Assembly: GCA_947571775.1 (NCBI GenBank) | Contig: CANOZK010000008.1 | Span: 1 to 64,000, forward strand | Source of the DNA: an uncultured Lachnospiraceae bacterium | GTDB lineage: Bacteria; Bacillota; Clostridia; Lachnospirales; Lachnospiraceae | Direction: 5' to 3' | DNA: 64,000 nt | Shown here: positions 7,420 through 16,436 of the stretch, in pieces | Numbering within the stretch: the stretch's first letter is position 1 | How the letters are laid out: each line of letters starts with the position of its first letter | Notes under the pieces: model-generated | Seen by the model: only the letters and a program-made list of their open reading frames with translations | Databases searched by the model: none | What the model was told of the DNA's origin: nothing | Made by a program: the position numbers and the translations under genes

Positions 7420-8274
7420 TTAAACTTCTATCAATTGTTCCTGGAATGCCTTTATACAGCATTTCTCTTTAGAATGATCCAAAACAGCATAAAACACAGA
7501 ATCAAAATATTGGCCCATTCCTTCCTCCAGAAGTTTTTTCCACCAGACCGCCACCTCCTTGGGGTCGTTTCGGAATACGCCGCATCCATAGGCCCCAAGC
7601 ACCAAATGCTTTGCTTTCTGTTCTGCAAAGATTCCCAGGGCCAGCTTCATTCTCCGGCGCATAACTCTTTTGGCTTCCTGTACATTTTCTCCTTTCAAAA
7701 GCACTTGGCCCATATTGACTGACGGCAAGGTCAGAACGGAAGCTTTTACAGGTGTTTCTGCTAATCGAAATCTCTCATCGCGGAAAAATACCACTTTCGG
7801 AGAATAAATTGCATAGTCCAGATACATCATGGATCTATGTGCCCGGTTCTCTATGTAGTACTCTTTGTGTGCTGTCAATGTAGGATAGAGCGTGCTGGAT
7901 ACTGCCAGGCTCTCCTCCTGTGCTTTGGCTCCGTTTAAAAAACCGCCTCCCGGATTCTTTGCGCTTGCAAAGTTCAATACACCGATATCGGTTTTCCCTT
8001 CCTCCGCCAGTATACGAATAGCCTCTACCGTAGAAATATTTTCAACTTTTGTCTTTGGTTTACTGCAATTTGTACATACACGATATTTTTCAAGAATGTT
8101 CTCTCCCTCTTCAAGTGAAATCAACGCACTGCATTTGATGGACTGTTCCATGGCATCTTTTATTCTAATCTGTCGTTTCTCCGATTCTTGTCCGGCCTCA
8201 TTTTGGGCCGTCAACTCATAGAATCCCTGATTCAAAATGTTTAACGTTTCCTTCGCCATTGCTTTTCTATCCAT
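7420..8274 (-). CDS. Microbial PARG-like macrodomain protein (TIGR02452 family)
   Basis: A 284-residue protein of the bacterial poly(ADP-ribose) glycohydrolase-like group. The N-terminal cap (AKETLNILNQGFYEL) leads into a macrodomain. The catalytic loop reads NPGGGFLNGAKAQEESL, with the GGG and the QEE glutamates that define PARG enzymes. A second ligand loop is VLGAYGCGVFRNDP. The expected activity is hydrolysis of ADP-ribose chains or esters in the cytoplasm. It stands alone, convergent with the sensor kinase gene. The ribosome site is AGGGGG. No ADP-ribosyltransferase is adjacent, so a DarTG-like toxin pair is not supported. Confidence 0.9.
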   Translation of the reverse strand: MDRKAMAKETLNILNQGFYELTAQNEAGQESEKRQIRIKDAMEQSIKCSALISLEEGENILEKYRVCTNCSKPKTKVENISTVEAIRILAEEGKTDIGVLNFASAKNPGGGFLNGAKAQEESLAVSSTLYPTLTAHKEYYIENRAHRSMMYLDYAIYSPKVVFFRDERFRLAETPVKASVLTLPSVNMGQVLLKGENVQEAKRVMRRRMKLALGIFAEQKAKHLVLGAYGCGVFRNDPKEVAVWWKKLLEEGMGQYFDSVFYAVLDHSKEKCCIKAFQEQLIEV

Positions 8275-8316
8275 ATTTCCCCCTGGTGTATTGCATAAAT
8301 TTATTTCAATAATAGG

Positions 8317-8341
8317 ATGATACGTATTTGTTTTGTATCAT
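8317..8341. promoter_or_regulatory. Perfect inverted repeat upstream of the PARG-like gene
   Basis: ATGATAC (8317-8323) and GTATCAT (8335-8341) form a perfect 7-bp inverted repeat with an 11-bp spacer. It lies ~45 bp before the start codon in the 121-bp gap behind the adaptor operon. It could be an operator. It has no T run, so it is not a terminator. Confidence 0.4.
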
Positions 8342-8395
8342 ACATTATTTAACTGCATATTTCAAGGCATGGGAAAGAGCTGGAACTGTCTCCGG

Positions 8396-9331
8396 CTACT
8401 CTCCAAAAAGGAGAATAGAAAATAACGAGGCAACCGAACACACCGCCCCTTTCAGGAAGCAGGCAATCTGCGCCAGCTCCCGTCCTGTTTTATCCTGCTG
8501 CACATAGGCGGCGATATTCTCCCCGGCCGCCTTCCACCATTCTGTCCAAAATTGAAAATTTGACCATTTATCTGGAATCATGGTTTCCGGGATCTGTACC
8601 TGATGCACGAACAAACAGGCCAGACAAAACAAGAGCAGCCACCGCAGGCCGTTCTTTTTTGGAAAACGTAAAGCCAGACCGACCGGAAATAAAAAGAGCA
8701 ACATCTGTAAAATCCCTCTGAGAAAAAAAGGATTCGCCGCGCTTCCTTCTATGCCATACCGCATCTGAAAACTCTCGGCCTCCAGGCCCGTGACATTTCC
8801 CAGAGTAACCCGGTTGGTATCCTCTGTCTGCCTGGGGCGGATAACCGCCAGGGCTTTTTCCCCCTGCAAAATGCCCCGTATCGTAAATGTGCGGCCCTCG
8901 CAGACAATCTCGCTGCCGACGACCTCTGTGCTTCCGAACAGTTCTTGGGCAGTCTGGGCATCCAGATAGCACCCCCGCGTATCCTCTTCCAGCAATTTTA
9001 CCGGCTGATCAAAGAGAACCTCCAAGTTCCCCCGGACTGTCCACAAAGATATGGATGACACACGATTCCACTTGGGATTCTCGACCGTCAAATCGTCCGT
9101 TTTTCGCCAGAGGGCATAGGAGACATCCGATTCTTCTTTTTGCTGGATTTCCTGGATATTCTCGTAATCCGCTTTGGTCAGAGAACTGCCGCCTTTTTCG
9201 CCGCCCACAATCTGATAAGTAATTGGCGATTGTATCAGCAGGCGGTACTGGCAAACGGCCATATAATAGGAAAAAAATGCCGCAAGAATCAGAGCCAGAC
9301 GCAGGCCGTTCGTTTTTATCCTGCTGTTCAT
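8396..9331 (-). CDS. Membrane protein with MacB-like extracytoplasmic domain
   Basis: A 311-residue membrane protein, translated from an ATG that overlaps the stop of the adaptor gene (ATGA). One membrane helix (residues ~10-30) is followed by an ~185-residue outside domain. That domain has the beta-rich feel of the MacB periplasmic core (GCYLDAQTAQELFGSTEVVG, then FTIRGILQGEKALAVI). Three more hydrophobic helices come at ~218-238, 243-262 and ~285-308. The one-plus-three helix plan matches MacB/FtsX-type permeases, but the C-terminal FtsX consensus is not evident and there is no ATPase gene. Its best-supported role is as the partner of the HlyD-type adaptor upstream. Product assignment is tentative. 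Confidence 0.7.
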   Translation of the reverse strand: MNSRIKTNGLRLALILAAFFSYYMAVCQYRLLIQSPITYQIVGGEKGGSSLTKADYENIQEIQQKEESDVSYALWRKTDDLTVENPKWNRVSSISLWTVRGNLEVLFDQPVKLLEEDTRGCYLDAQTAQELFGSTEVVGSEIVCEGRTFTIRGILQGEKALAVIRPRQTEDTNRVTLGNVTGLEAESFQMRYGIEGSAANPFFLRGILQMLLFLFPVGLALRFPKKNGLRWLLLFCLACLFVHQVQIPETMIPDKWSNFQFWTEWWKAAGENIAAYVQQDKTGRELAQIACFLKGAVCSVASLFSILLFGE

Positions 9332-10656
9332 GACGCGTCCAGCCGTACTGGGCTGCCCTCGTCGATTCCTTTGCTGGAATCGGTAATCACTTTCTGGCTG
9401 CTGGAGAGACATCCGTCGTCTAAGGCCGCGTAAGTCTCGTTTTGCTCCTGCACGGTTACTTTCACGCTCCGGGCCGTGAGCTGCTCTCCCAGAATGGTGT
9501 CTTTTTCCTGAATGACATAGACGAAATATTGGCCGCTGGCCTCGTGAAGAGCCTGAATCGGAACACAGGTATTGTAAGTCTGGGATTTCTGTTCCACCGT
9601 CATTTCTGCACTGTCGCCGATGCTCATCGTATCCGCCGGAAGATAGACGCAGACGTCCAAGAGAGAGGAATCCTCCGAGTTTGCCTCCACCGAATGAATT
9701 TTCAGATTTTCTACTCTCAGCTTTTTCCTTTCGTTGGTCAGCGTCACCGGGGCGTCTTTTTCCAGATATTGTTCCTGCTCTTGCTCTACCTGCGCCGTAA
9801 ATTTACATCCGGTCGTCAGATCCGCCAGCAGAAGAAGAGGCGTTTCTGTGGTCCACTCCCCGACGGAAACATTCAGCTTGGTAACCGTTCCCTTGACCGG
9901 GGAGAGGATTTTCCCCTCTGCTTTCTCAAGCTTTTTTAATTTCCTGCGCTGAACCTGCTTCTCTTTGGCCTCTATTTTTTTTAGCTGCGCGCTGCTGTCG
10001 GCCGGCTCTTTTTCCTGGGCGTCTTCCATTGCCCGGACAGCCGCCTGTATGTCCGCTTCACGGGCGGCTACCGCCTCCTCGTAAGCCTTCTGGGCGGCGT
10101 TGAATTCCTGAATCAGCGCGTCCTCCTCTTCCTGCTCAAGCTCTGTATTCTGATAATATTCCTTTAACTTTGCCGCTGCCTGGTCCCGCTCGTATGCCGC
10201 CCAGGATATCGCCTGATCGCCTTTTGCCGCCGCCGTCTGATAATCCTCCTGGGCGCGCCGGATCGCCAGTTCCCGCTTTTCCTCCTGTATGTTCCGGGCC
10301 GATTCCAGATCCGCCAGCTCCAATTCTATTTTTTCCAACCCCTGATCACAGGCGGCTATCTGTTCCCTTAACGTCTGCAAATCTACCTGTAAAAGAGCAT
10401 CTTTGGGATTCACCAAATCTCCTTCCTGGACAAAGATCTGGGAAATCTTCTGTCCGGCCTGCGCAGATACGGCCCGCTCCTGGTTTCCCTCTACCTTTCC
10501 CGCTGCAAAAACCCGGTGAGAAATCACCATTTTCCCTGGTGAAGTTGTCTGTACCACAGCCACAGTCAGAGAGGCGGAGGCGCGGGAGAGCATCGTACAG
10601 GCCAGCATAAAGATCAGAAACCGCCCCAGTAACTTCAGCATCTTTTTTCCCTTCAT
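9328..10656 (-). CDS. HlyD/MacA-type membrane fusion (adaptor) protein
   Basis: A 442-residue adaptor. Residues ~8-27 are an N-terminal membrane segment. The first lipoyl half-motif follows (VSAQAGQKISQIFVQEGDLV), then a long coiled-coil hairpin (~90-245, very rich in E, Q, K and A), the second lipoyl half (KILSPVKGTVTKLNVSVGEW) and a beta-barrel domain. Such proteins couple an inner-membrane pump to the envelope; in Gram-positives they work with MacB-like ABC permeases. It follows the MalG-type permease by 3 nt and overlaps the MacB-like gene. An adaptor inside a sugar-importer operon is unusual. Confidence 0.88.
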   Translation of the reverse strand: MKGKKMLKLLGRFLIFMLACTMLSRASASLTVAVVQTTSPGKMVISHRVFAAGKVEGNQERAVSAQAGQKISQIFVQEGDLVNPKDALLQVDLQTLREQIAACDQGLEKIELELADLESARNIQEEKRELAIRRAQEDYQTAAAKGDQAISWAAYERDQAAAKLKEYYQNTELEQEEEDALIQEFNAAQKAYEEAVAAREADIQAAVRAMEDAQEKEPADSSAQLKKIEAKEKQVQRRKLKKLEKAEGKILSPVKGTVTKLNVSVGEWTTETPLLLLADLTTGCKFTAQVEQEQEQYLEKDAPVTLTNERKKLRVENLKIHSVEANSEDSSLLDVCVYLPADTMSIGDSAEMTVEQKSQTYNTCVPIQALHEASGQYFVYVIQEKDTILGEQLTARSVKVTVQEQNETYAALDDGCLSSSQKVITDSSKGIDEGSPVRLDAS

Positions 10657-10659
10657 GTC

Positions 10660-11499
10660 CTACTCCTTTACCGCCGCCGCGACGATGCCTTTTTCCAGAT
10701 AATCCTGTCCCGCCAGGAAAACAAGGATAGCGGGAATCAGCGCCATCACCGATGCGGCAAACGCCGCGCCCGCTTCCTCCAGACTGATATTGGGAAGATA
10801 CAAAGCCAGCGGCCAGAGCTGCTTGCTCTTTAAAAATGTCATCGGCGGCTCCATCAGATTCCAGTATTCCAGAAAACCCAGCACCATTGTGGAGATGATT
10901 CCCGGAGAACCCAGGGGCAGCCCCACATAGAGAAAGACCTGCCACTGGGAGGCCCCGTCCAGCCTGGCCGCTTCCACCAGCGCGTCTGGTACACTGTCAA
11001 AAAAACGATACATCAAGAAAACCGGAAACGTGGAAAAGACCGACAACAAAACCAATCCCGCATGGGTATCCAAAAGCCGCATTGTATCCAAAAGCAGATA
11101 GTCCGACAGCATCAAGACCTGAAACGGCATCATCATCAACAAAATATAGATCGTAAACAAAAGTTTCCGAAACGGAAAGCTCCCCTTGGCAAACCCCCAG
11201 GCCGCAGGAACGCCGAACAGGAGCTGCCCCAGCAAAATACCTGCCGTCAGTTTCACCGAATTCCAGAACATCACAAAAAACTCCGGGGAATCCAGCAGCA
11301 ATTCTACATAAGATTGCAGCGTCGGATACTGAGGCAGTCCAGGCATACGCACATACCCGGCGCCGCCTTCCTGTGCTGCTGAGAGATTCTCCTGAAGCTC
11401 CCCTGTGCCCATCAAAGAGCCGGCCAGCAGAAAGCAAATCGGGTATACCGCCGCAAACGCCAGCACGGCCAGCAAAATCAGCATGATTTTTTTCCACAT
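10660..11499 (-). CDS. ABC importer permease, MalG type
   Basis: A 279-residue inner-membrane permease of the carbohydrate-uptake (CUT1) class. There are six hydrophobic helices. The cytoplasmic EAA loop that docks the ATPase reads VEAARLDGASQWQVFLYVGL, in the normal place before the last two helices. The ribosome site is GGAGG, 8 nt from the ATG. It sits 4 nt after the MalF-type partner. There is no ATPase gene in the operon; in Firmicutes a shared MsmX-like ATPase often serves such importers. Confidence 0.92.
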   Translation of the reverse strand: MWKKIMLILLAVLAFAAVYPICFLLAGSLMGTGELQENLSAAQEGGAGYVRMPGLPQYPTLQSYVELLLDSPEFFVMFWNSVKLTAGILLGQLLFGVPAAWGFAKGSFPFRKLLFTIYILLMMMPFQVLMLSDYLLLDTMRLLDTHAGLVLLSVFSTFPVFLMYRFFDSVPDALVEAARLDGASQWQVFLYVGLPLGSPGIISTMVLGFLEYWNLMEPPMTFLKSKQLWPLALYLPNISLEEAGAAFAASVMALIPAILVFLAGQDYLEKGIVAAAVKE

Positions 11500-11503
11500 G
11501 TAT

Positions 11504-12352
11504 TTAATCCTCCCCGTCCCAGGCCCTTTTCAGAGTCAATACCATCAGAAAAATCACTCCCGCATGGATCACCGCCCCCGCCGCCATTTTATCCATAGAC
11601 AGATCTCGATACCAATTGTTGAACAAATGCTGGAGCAGGTACATACTCTCATGAGGATAATCTCCCGCCGCCAGATAAGCCTCCCGGAAGACCTTAAAAG
11701 AGTTTAAAATAGACAGCACGGAAATGGTAAACAGAGACGGAAGCAGGCTGGGCAGCGTAATATACCAAAAACACTGCCGCCTTCCCGCGCCGTCCACCCG
11801 CGCCGCTTCGTAAAGGCTGGGGGATATGCCGGAAAGTCCTGCTAGCCACAGTACTACGTCGTAGCCAAGATTTTTCCACAGATAGCTGGCAATGAGAATC
11901 CAGAACGCCCAGGGCGTGCGCATCCAGTCTTCGCCCGGCAGATGAAACAGATGCAAAAGCCCGCTAAGCAGCCCTCTCTCGTGAAACAGTACTTTCCAGA
12001 GCAGGACTGCCGAGGCTACCGGAATCGCCATCGGAATTAGAAAACAGCTTTTGTAAAACTGTATATGGCTTTTCAGAGAATTTAAAATCAGCGCGGTAAA
12101 CAAAGACAGGGCCAGCAGAAGCGGGATACACACCGCTTCAAACCGCAGGGTATTTCCCGCCGCCAGCCGAAACGCCGTGTTGGAAAAAACCGTCCGGTAA
12201 TTGGCAAGCCCCGCCCAGGCTCCGCTGAGCGCCCCCAGAAACGACCGGCGCACCACGTCCGCAAACGGGATAACCAGGAAGAACAGGACGCCCAGCAGGC
12301 TTGGAAGCACAAAGAGAAACCCTGTCTGGTTCTTCTTTATGTTCTTTTTCAT
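11504..12352 (-). CDS. ABC importer permease, MalF type
   Basis: A 282-residue permease, partner of the MalG-type protein that follows. The first helix (FLFVLPSLLGVLFFLVIPF) and the EAA loop (YEAARVDGAGRRQCFWYITL) are typical of sugar-importer permeases. It lies 5 nt after the binding-protein gene, so the three importer genes form one transcript. The substrate cannot be read from the permease alone. The link to the envelope-stress regulator makes a cell-wall-derived or oligosaccharide ligand possible, but that is inference. Confidence 0.92.
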   Translation of the reverse strand: MKKNIKKNQTGFLFVLPSLLGVLFFLVIPFADVVRRSFLGALSGAWAGLANYRTVFSNTAFRLAAGNTLRFEAVCIPLLLALSLFTALILNSLKSHIQFYKSCFLIPMAIPVASAVLLWKVLFHERGLLSGLLHLFHLPGEDWMRTPWAFWILIASYLWKNLGYDVVLWLAGLSGISPSLYEAARVDGAGRRQCFWYITLPSLLPSLFTISVLSILNSFKVFREAYLAAGDYPHESMYLLQHLFNNWYRDLSMDKMAAGAVIHAGVIFLMVLTLKRAWDGED

Positions 12353-12357
12353 CCATG

Positions 12358-14604
12358 TTACTCCGCAAGATACAGGCTGACTTTTTCCGTCACTGCCTTA
12401 ACCGCCTCCTCCGGCGTGATCTTTCCCTGCACGCAGTCGTCGGCCTGCTCCAGAACCGCCTCCCGGATAATCTCGTTGGTCAAAGCCGGAGTATCCGCTT
12501 CTTTGACATAATCGATAAACTGCCCAACCGCATCGGCGTCCGGCTTATGGATCGTCATTTCCACATAACTGTCTGGGTCGTCGGATCTGCTGCTTCCAAA
12601 GGTGCTGCCATCGTAAATATTATCAACCAGGAATTCCAAAGCCTCCTGATTGACGGGAAGTCCGCCTCCCTGAGCAGCCGTCTGCGCGTCTTTCGTAAGC
12701 AAAAATTGCAGGAATTTTTTGGACTCCTCTTTTTCCTTGCTTTTGGTGCTGATTCCCATCACCGTTTTTGGCAAAAATACATGCGCCGCCTGCCCGGTCA
12801 GCGGCTGATAGCCGATTTCTTCTTTTTCCTTTACGGTAGTAGTCAGCATGGCAAGATCGGTACCCGACCAGATGTTTCCGAAGTTCAGCAGCAATTTGTC
12901 ACAGTAAAGCTCCAGAGTGCCTCCGCCAATGCTGCTGGTAAATGTGGCGGCATAATCCCCAAATGCATTCGAGTTTGGAATCGGATCACTTTCCGGGTCA
13001 AAAATGCGGCCAACCTGTGTGTAAAATTCCGTCAGTTTTTCCTCTGCAATTTTGCCGTCCTCCTGTATCCACGCTGGGGAACAGGCATCGTAGAGCTGGG
13101 CCGCCAGCGCAAAACCATCGTAATAAGGATTATACAGCGTTTTCTCCGAGTCCTGCCCTTTTAGTTCCTCCGCCAAATCTGCCAGAGACTTCAAATCCTG
13201 AATTTTCTCCAAATCCTGTTTCTTGCCTTCTACCAAAGGCAGGGCGAAGCGAAGGGGAATCCCGTAAATCTTCCCGTCCTGTTTCATGTTTTCCAGCAGG
13301 TTTGTGAAAAGATGTTCCCCCTGATCCGCTACATCGGTCAGATCTTCTAACATCCCTTTTTCCAGATAAGAATCCATCGGCAAGCCGTCCAGCACCAGCA
13401 AATCTGGTCCGTTCCCCGCCATAATCTCCGTGCTGAGATTTTTCAGCGCATCGGAAGCCGTCACACCGTTCTCCTCTGTGCTCCCGATGTCCAGCGTTAC
13501 ATAGACATCTGGATTTTCCTTCTGATATTGGGAAATATTCTGCAAAAGCTCGCTGTTCTCACGCAGAGACCAGGCTCTCAGCTCTGTTCCCGGCACCGCC
13601 GCCGTGTCTTTGGAATACGTATAGTGCAGCAGCCGGACAGACTGAGAATCTACGGCCAGTACATAAAATTCATTGTTTTCGGCAGTCTCCATCGTTATCA
13701 GACCCACATCTGGGCTTCCCAGAGAAGTCAGGGAGCCGTCAATGAGCAATTCCGACACATCTCCGTTTCTGATATGCCGGTAAAGGCCCTTGTTGCTGCA
13801 ATAGAAAACCTCATTTTCTTCCTTGCCCTCCGTGAAAATCAGCGGCCTTGTTTGCAGACTTTGCAGATCTGTATTGGCCCCGCTCTGCGCAATCGAGTCG
13901 GACAAGCCGTCGTCTTTTTCCACCACGTCTGGCTGGAGAAGGTCAAACAGAAGGATTTGCCCATCGCGATCTACGGCGTAAAGCGTATTTGCAGCAACTC
14001 CAAAGTATCTGATATCCTCCGTGCCGGAAACTTTATCGGTCATCTCCCCGGTCTCCATGTTTACGGAGCTGACAGGGGTATGCTGGCATTGCACTAGAAA
14101 TTCCCCCTCACGGGTATAATCGGTAAAATAAACATAATTCTCTGTCTGCAAAGGCACCTCCGTCGCCTTCCCTTCTCCGTCCAGATGATAATAATGCTCT
14201 TGTGATTCCTCCTCTCCCTCAAAGACCTGGCTGGTAACCACAAAAGCATCGCCCTTAGGTGAGAGAGTCACATGCGATACAAAAAAAGTATCCGTCATCA
14301 TCCATTCTTCGGGCATGTCATAGACTTTCTCCCAGGACGTTCCATCCTCTTTTAGATTCCAGACCGACTCCCGACCGTCCTGGTCGCTGAGCGCAATCCG
14401 AAGCGTCCCGTCCTCCAGTTTTACCATATCGTATACCGATGTATTTTCTGGAAGTTCCACATCCGCTTCCAGATACCGGCCTTTCGCCGTGCTGGTGTCT
14501 TTCTTTTCCCCATCTGTGCCGCCGCCCGACGAAGTACAGCCCGTCAAAGCCCCAAAGGATAAAGCAGCAGCCAGAATCCAACTGATTATTTTTTTCCCTT
14601 TCAT
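12358..14604 (-). CDS. Large solute-binding lipoprotein with N-terminal beta-rich domain
   Basis: A 748-residue lipoprotein (lipobox LSFGALTGC). Residues ~40-340 are a repeated beta-strand region with WNLKEDG, YFTDYTREGEFL and YAVDRDGQILLFDL segments, which looks like a beta-propeller. Residues ~345-748 are a family-1 extracellular solute-binding domain (LVLDGLPMDSYLEKGMLEDL). The usual family length is ~430, so the propeller-like domain is an addition. This is the first gene of the operon, with GGGAGG before its ATG and phased TTAGAG repeats 50-87 bp upstream. The extra domain might sense or hold a second ligand. Confidence 0.85.
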   Translation of the reverse strand: MKGKKIISWILAAALSFGALTGCTSSGGGTDGEKKDTSTAKGRYLEADVELPENTSVYDMVKLEDGTLRIALSDQDGRESVWNLKEDGTSWEKVYDMPEEWMMTDTFFVSHVTLSPKGDAFVVTSQVFEGEEESQEHYYHLDGEGKATEVPLQTENYVYFTDYTREGEFLVQCQHTPVSSVNMETGEMTDKVSGTEDIRYFGVAANTLYAVDRDGQILLFDLLQPDVVEKDDGLSDSIAQSGANTDLQSLQTRPLIFTEGKEENEVFYCSNKGLYRHIRNGDVSELLIDGSLTSLGSPDVGLITMETAENNEFYVLAVDSQSVRLLHYTYSKDTAAVPGTELRAWSLRENSELLQNISQYQKENPDVYVTLDIGSTEENGVTASDALKNLSTEIMAGNGPDLLVLDGLPMDSYLEKGMLEDLTDVADQGEHLFTNLLENMKQDGKIYGIPLRFALPLVEGKKQDLEKIQDLKSLADLAEELKGQDSEKTLYNPYYDGFALAAQLYDACSPAWIQEDGKIAEEKLTEFYTQVGRIFDPESDPIPNSNAFGDYAATFTSSIGGGTLELYCDKLLLNFGNIWSGTDLAMLTTTVKEKEEIGYQPLTGQAAHVFLPKTVMGISTKSKEKEESKKFLQFLLTKDAQTAAQGGGLPVNQEALEFLVDNIYDGSTFGSSRSDDPDSYVEMTIHKPDADAVGQFIDYVKEADTPALTNEIIREAVLEQADDCVQGKITPEEAVKAVTEKVSLYLAE

Positions 14605-14623
14605 CGCTAACCTCCCGCGTATT

Positions 14624-14691
14624 TTGTACTGCTCTCATCCTATCACGGAAACCTCTAAATATCCTCTAAATAAAATCTAATTCTTCTCTAT
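14624..14691 (-). promoter_or_regulatory. Four phased TTAGAG repeats and promoter of the ABC/adaptor operon
   Basis: On the minus strand TTAGAG lies at 14653-14658 and 14664-14669. One-mismatch versions are at 14675-14680 (TTAGAT) and 14686-14691 (ATAGAG), so there are four sites at exact 11-bp spacing. A weak -10 (TACAAA, 14624-14629) follows the nearest repeat by 23 bp. Repeat, phase and distance match the promoter of the response regulator at 5324-5367. Confidence 0.65.
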
Positions 14692-14717
14692 TTCGCAAAT
14701 TGAGATACTATTTTCCA

Positions 14718-16436
14718 CTAGGAAATTCTTCCGTTGTCCATTTCATACACAATATCTGCCAAATTCATGGTCGATGCTCTATGGGATACCAACACTACGG
14801 TCTTTTTCTCACAGGATTCTTTCAAAGATTTCAAGATAATCCCTTCATTCAGCGAATCTAAGTTGCTGGTCGGTTCATCCAAAAGCAAAAACGGCGCATC
14901 ATGAAGAAATGCCCTGGCAATCCCAATCCGCTGTTTTTCACCCCCAGATAAAGTATCTCCTAGTTCACCGACTTTTGTATCGTATCCATCCGGCAATGTC
15001 ATGATAAAAGCATGTATCGAAGCCTTTTTGGCTGCTTCTATAATCTCCTTGCGGCTTGCCTTGGGCTTTCCAACTGCAATATTATTGGCGATTGAGTCAT
15101 GAAACAGATAGGTTTCCTGCGTTACATAAGATTCCATATCTCTCAGATTTTTTGTGTTGATCTCTCTGACATCTTTTTGGGAGACGGTTACACATCCCGC
15201 CTGCACATCCCAAAAGCGCATGAGAAGCTTTAACAGCGTAGACTTTCCGGATCCGCTTTGTCCATGAATGCCAACGACCTGGTTTTTTTGAATCTGAATG
15301 GAATAATCTTTCAATATCTGCTCCTCTTTGTAAGAGAAATTCACATGTTTTGCAGACGCTCCTTCAAATGCGACCTTGTCTTTTCCCGATATTTCTTCCA
15401 CCTGCGGCTGTTCTTCCAAAAGAGAGAGCACCCGCTCTGCGCTTGCCAACGTCTTATTCAAATTATTAGAAAGGTTCGACAAAGCCACAACCGGCCCAAA
15501 GGAACCCATCATGGCAATCGTAGTCATCAGCACTGTTTGAAAATCCACGCTGCCGGACAGATAAAGGCCAGTCATCGCAAATAACATTCCAAAAGAAAAC
15601 AGAAGAATCGTCAGGTTTGTAACCGATCTCTGGGAAGCTTCCAAACGGTTTAAGTCCCTTTGCATGTCTCCCAGATCATTGGAACGGCTTTTGATTTCTT
15701 CCAGGCGTTTCCCGCCGTTTTTATATTGAATGGTCTCATCCAGCCCCCGAAGAGAATCTAAGAGAAAGCTGTTTAAATCCCCAAAAGCCGTCTGAAATTC
15801 CATTCCCTTTGCCGCGCCTTTTCTCCCATGTATAAATGGAATGCCAATCCCTACCGTCAGATAACCTGCCATGGCCAAGAAACCCGCCCATACACAAAAA
15901 CGTCCGATAAACAAAATCATGACCAACGAGACCGCGATCGCTATGGCGATTGGGGATAACGTGTGTGCATAGAACACTTCCAGAAGTTCAATATCCGATG
16001 TAAGAATAGAAATCAGATTTCCTTTCTCCTTTCCCTCCAGTTTCGCCGGACAGAGCCTGCGCAGCGCGGCAAATACCTTGTGCCGGATGATTGCCAGCAG
16101 GTGAAAGGCTATGAAATGATTGCAGTATTGCTCCCCATAATGCAAAACGCCGCGCAGGACGGCCAGAAGCACCAGCAGAACCGATACTCTGCCTGGTTTT
16201 ATTGCCGCAAATAAGCTGCCAGTTTCTGCCCAAATGTTTGTCTCAGCCAGAGCCAGAAGTTCCTGAACCAGTTCATATCCGGCGATAATCGTAAGAAAGA
16301 TCGCGCAAAGATATCCCAGGGTCCCCAAAAGAATGGCAATGAGCATGATTGGAAGAAGCGGTTTTACCAATCCGATGAGCTGGCTCATAATCGCAAATCC
16401 CGCCCGTCTGCCCGATCTTTTTTCTGCGTCTTTCAT
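14718..16436 (-). CDS. ABC exporter half-transporter (B subunit of pair)
   Basis: A 572-residue fusion of six membrane helices (residues ~20-310) and an ATPase (~345-572). ATPase motifs are GQSGSGKSTL (Walker A), LSGGEKQRIG (signature) and FLLLDEPTSNLD (Walker B). It overlaps the preceding half-transporter gene by 4 nt, so the two form a heterodimer. It is the last gene of the heme-acquisition run. Paired exporters of this type also end the streptococcal shr-shp-hts(sia) heme operon, as I recall it. Possible cargo includes heme detoxification products or a surface peptide; the sequence does not decide. Confidence 0.9.
   Translation of the reverse strand: MKDAEKRSGRRAGFAIMSQLIGLVKPLLPIMLIAILLGTLGYLCAIFLTIIAGYELVQELLALAETNIWAETGSLFAAIKPGRVSVLLVLLAVLRGVLHYGEQYCNHFIAFHLLAIIRHKVFAALRRLCPAKLEGKEKGNLISILTSDIELLEVFYAHTLSPIAIAIAVSLVMILFIGRFCVWAGFLAMAGYLTVGIGIPFIHGRKGAAKGMEFQTAFGDLNSFLLDSLRGLDETIQYKNGGKRLEEIKSRSNDLGDMQRDLNRLEASQRSVTNLTILLFSFGMLFAMTGLYLSGSVDFQTVLMTTIAMMGSFGPVVALSNLSNNLNKTLASAERVLSLLEEQPQVEEISGKDKVAFEGASAKHVNFSYKEEQILKDYSIQIQKNQVVGIHGQSGSGKSTLLKLLMRFWDVQAGCVTVSQKDVREINTKNLRDMESYVTQETYLFHDSIANNIAVGKPKASRKEIIEAAKKASIHAFIMTLPDGYDTKVGELGDTLSGGEKQRIGIARAFLHDAPFLLLDEPTSNLDSLNEGIILKSLKESCEKKTVVLVSHRASTMNLADIVYEMDNGRIS

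Noticed and set aside
7420..8274. DarTG-like toxin-antitoxin
   Set aside because: The macrodomain has PARG-type GGG and QEE residues and no DarT gene beside it.
9442..10610. Long open frames on the plus strand opposite the adaptor gene
   Set aside because: They are antisense frames kept open by codon bias of the adaptor gene; no ribosome sites or protein-like composition.
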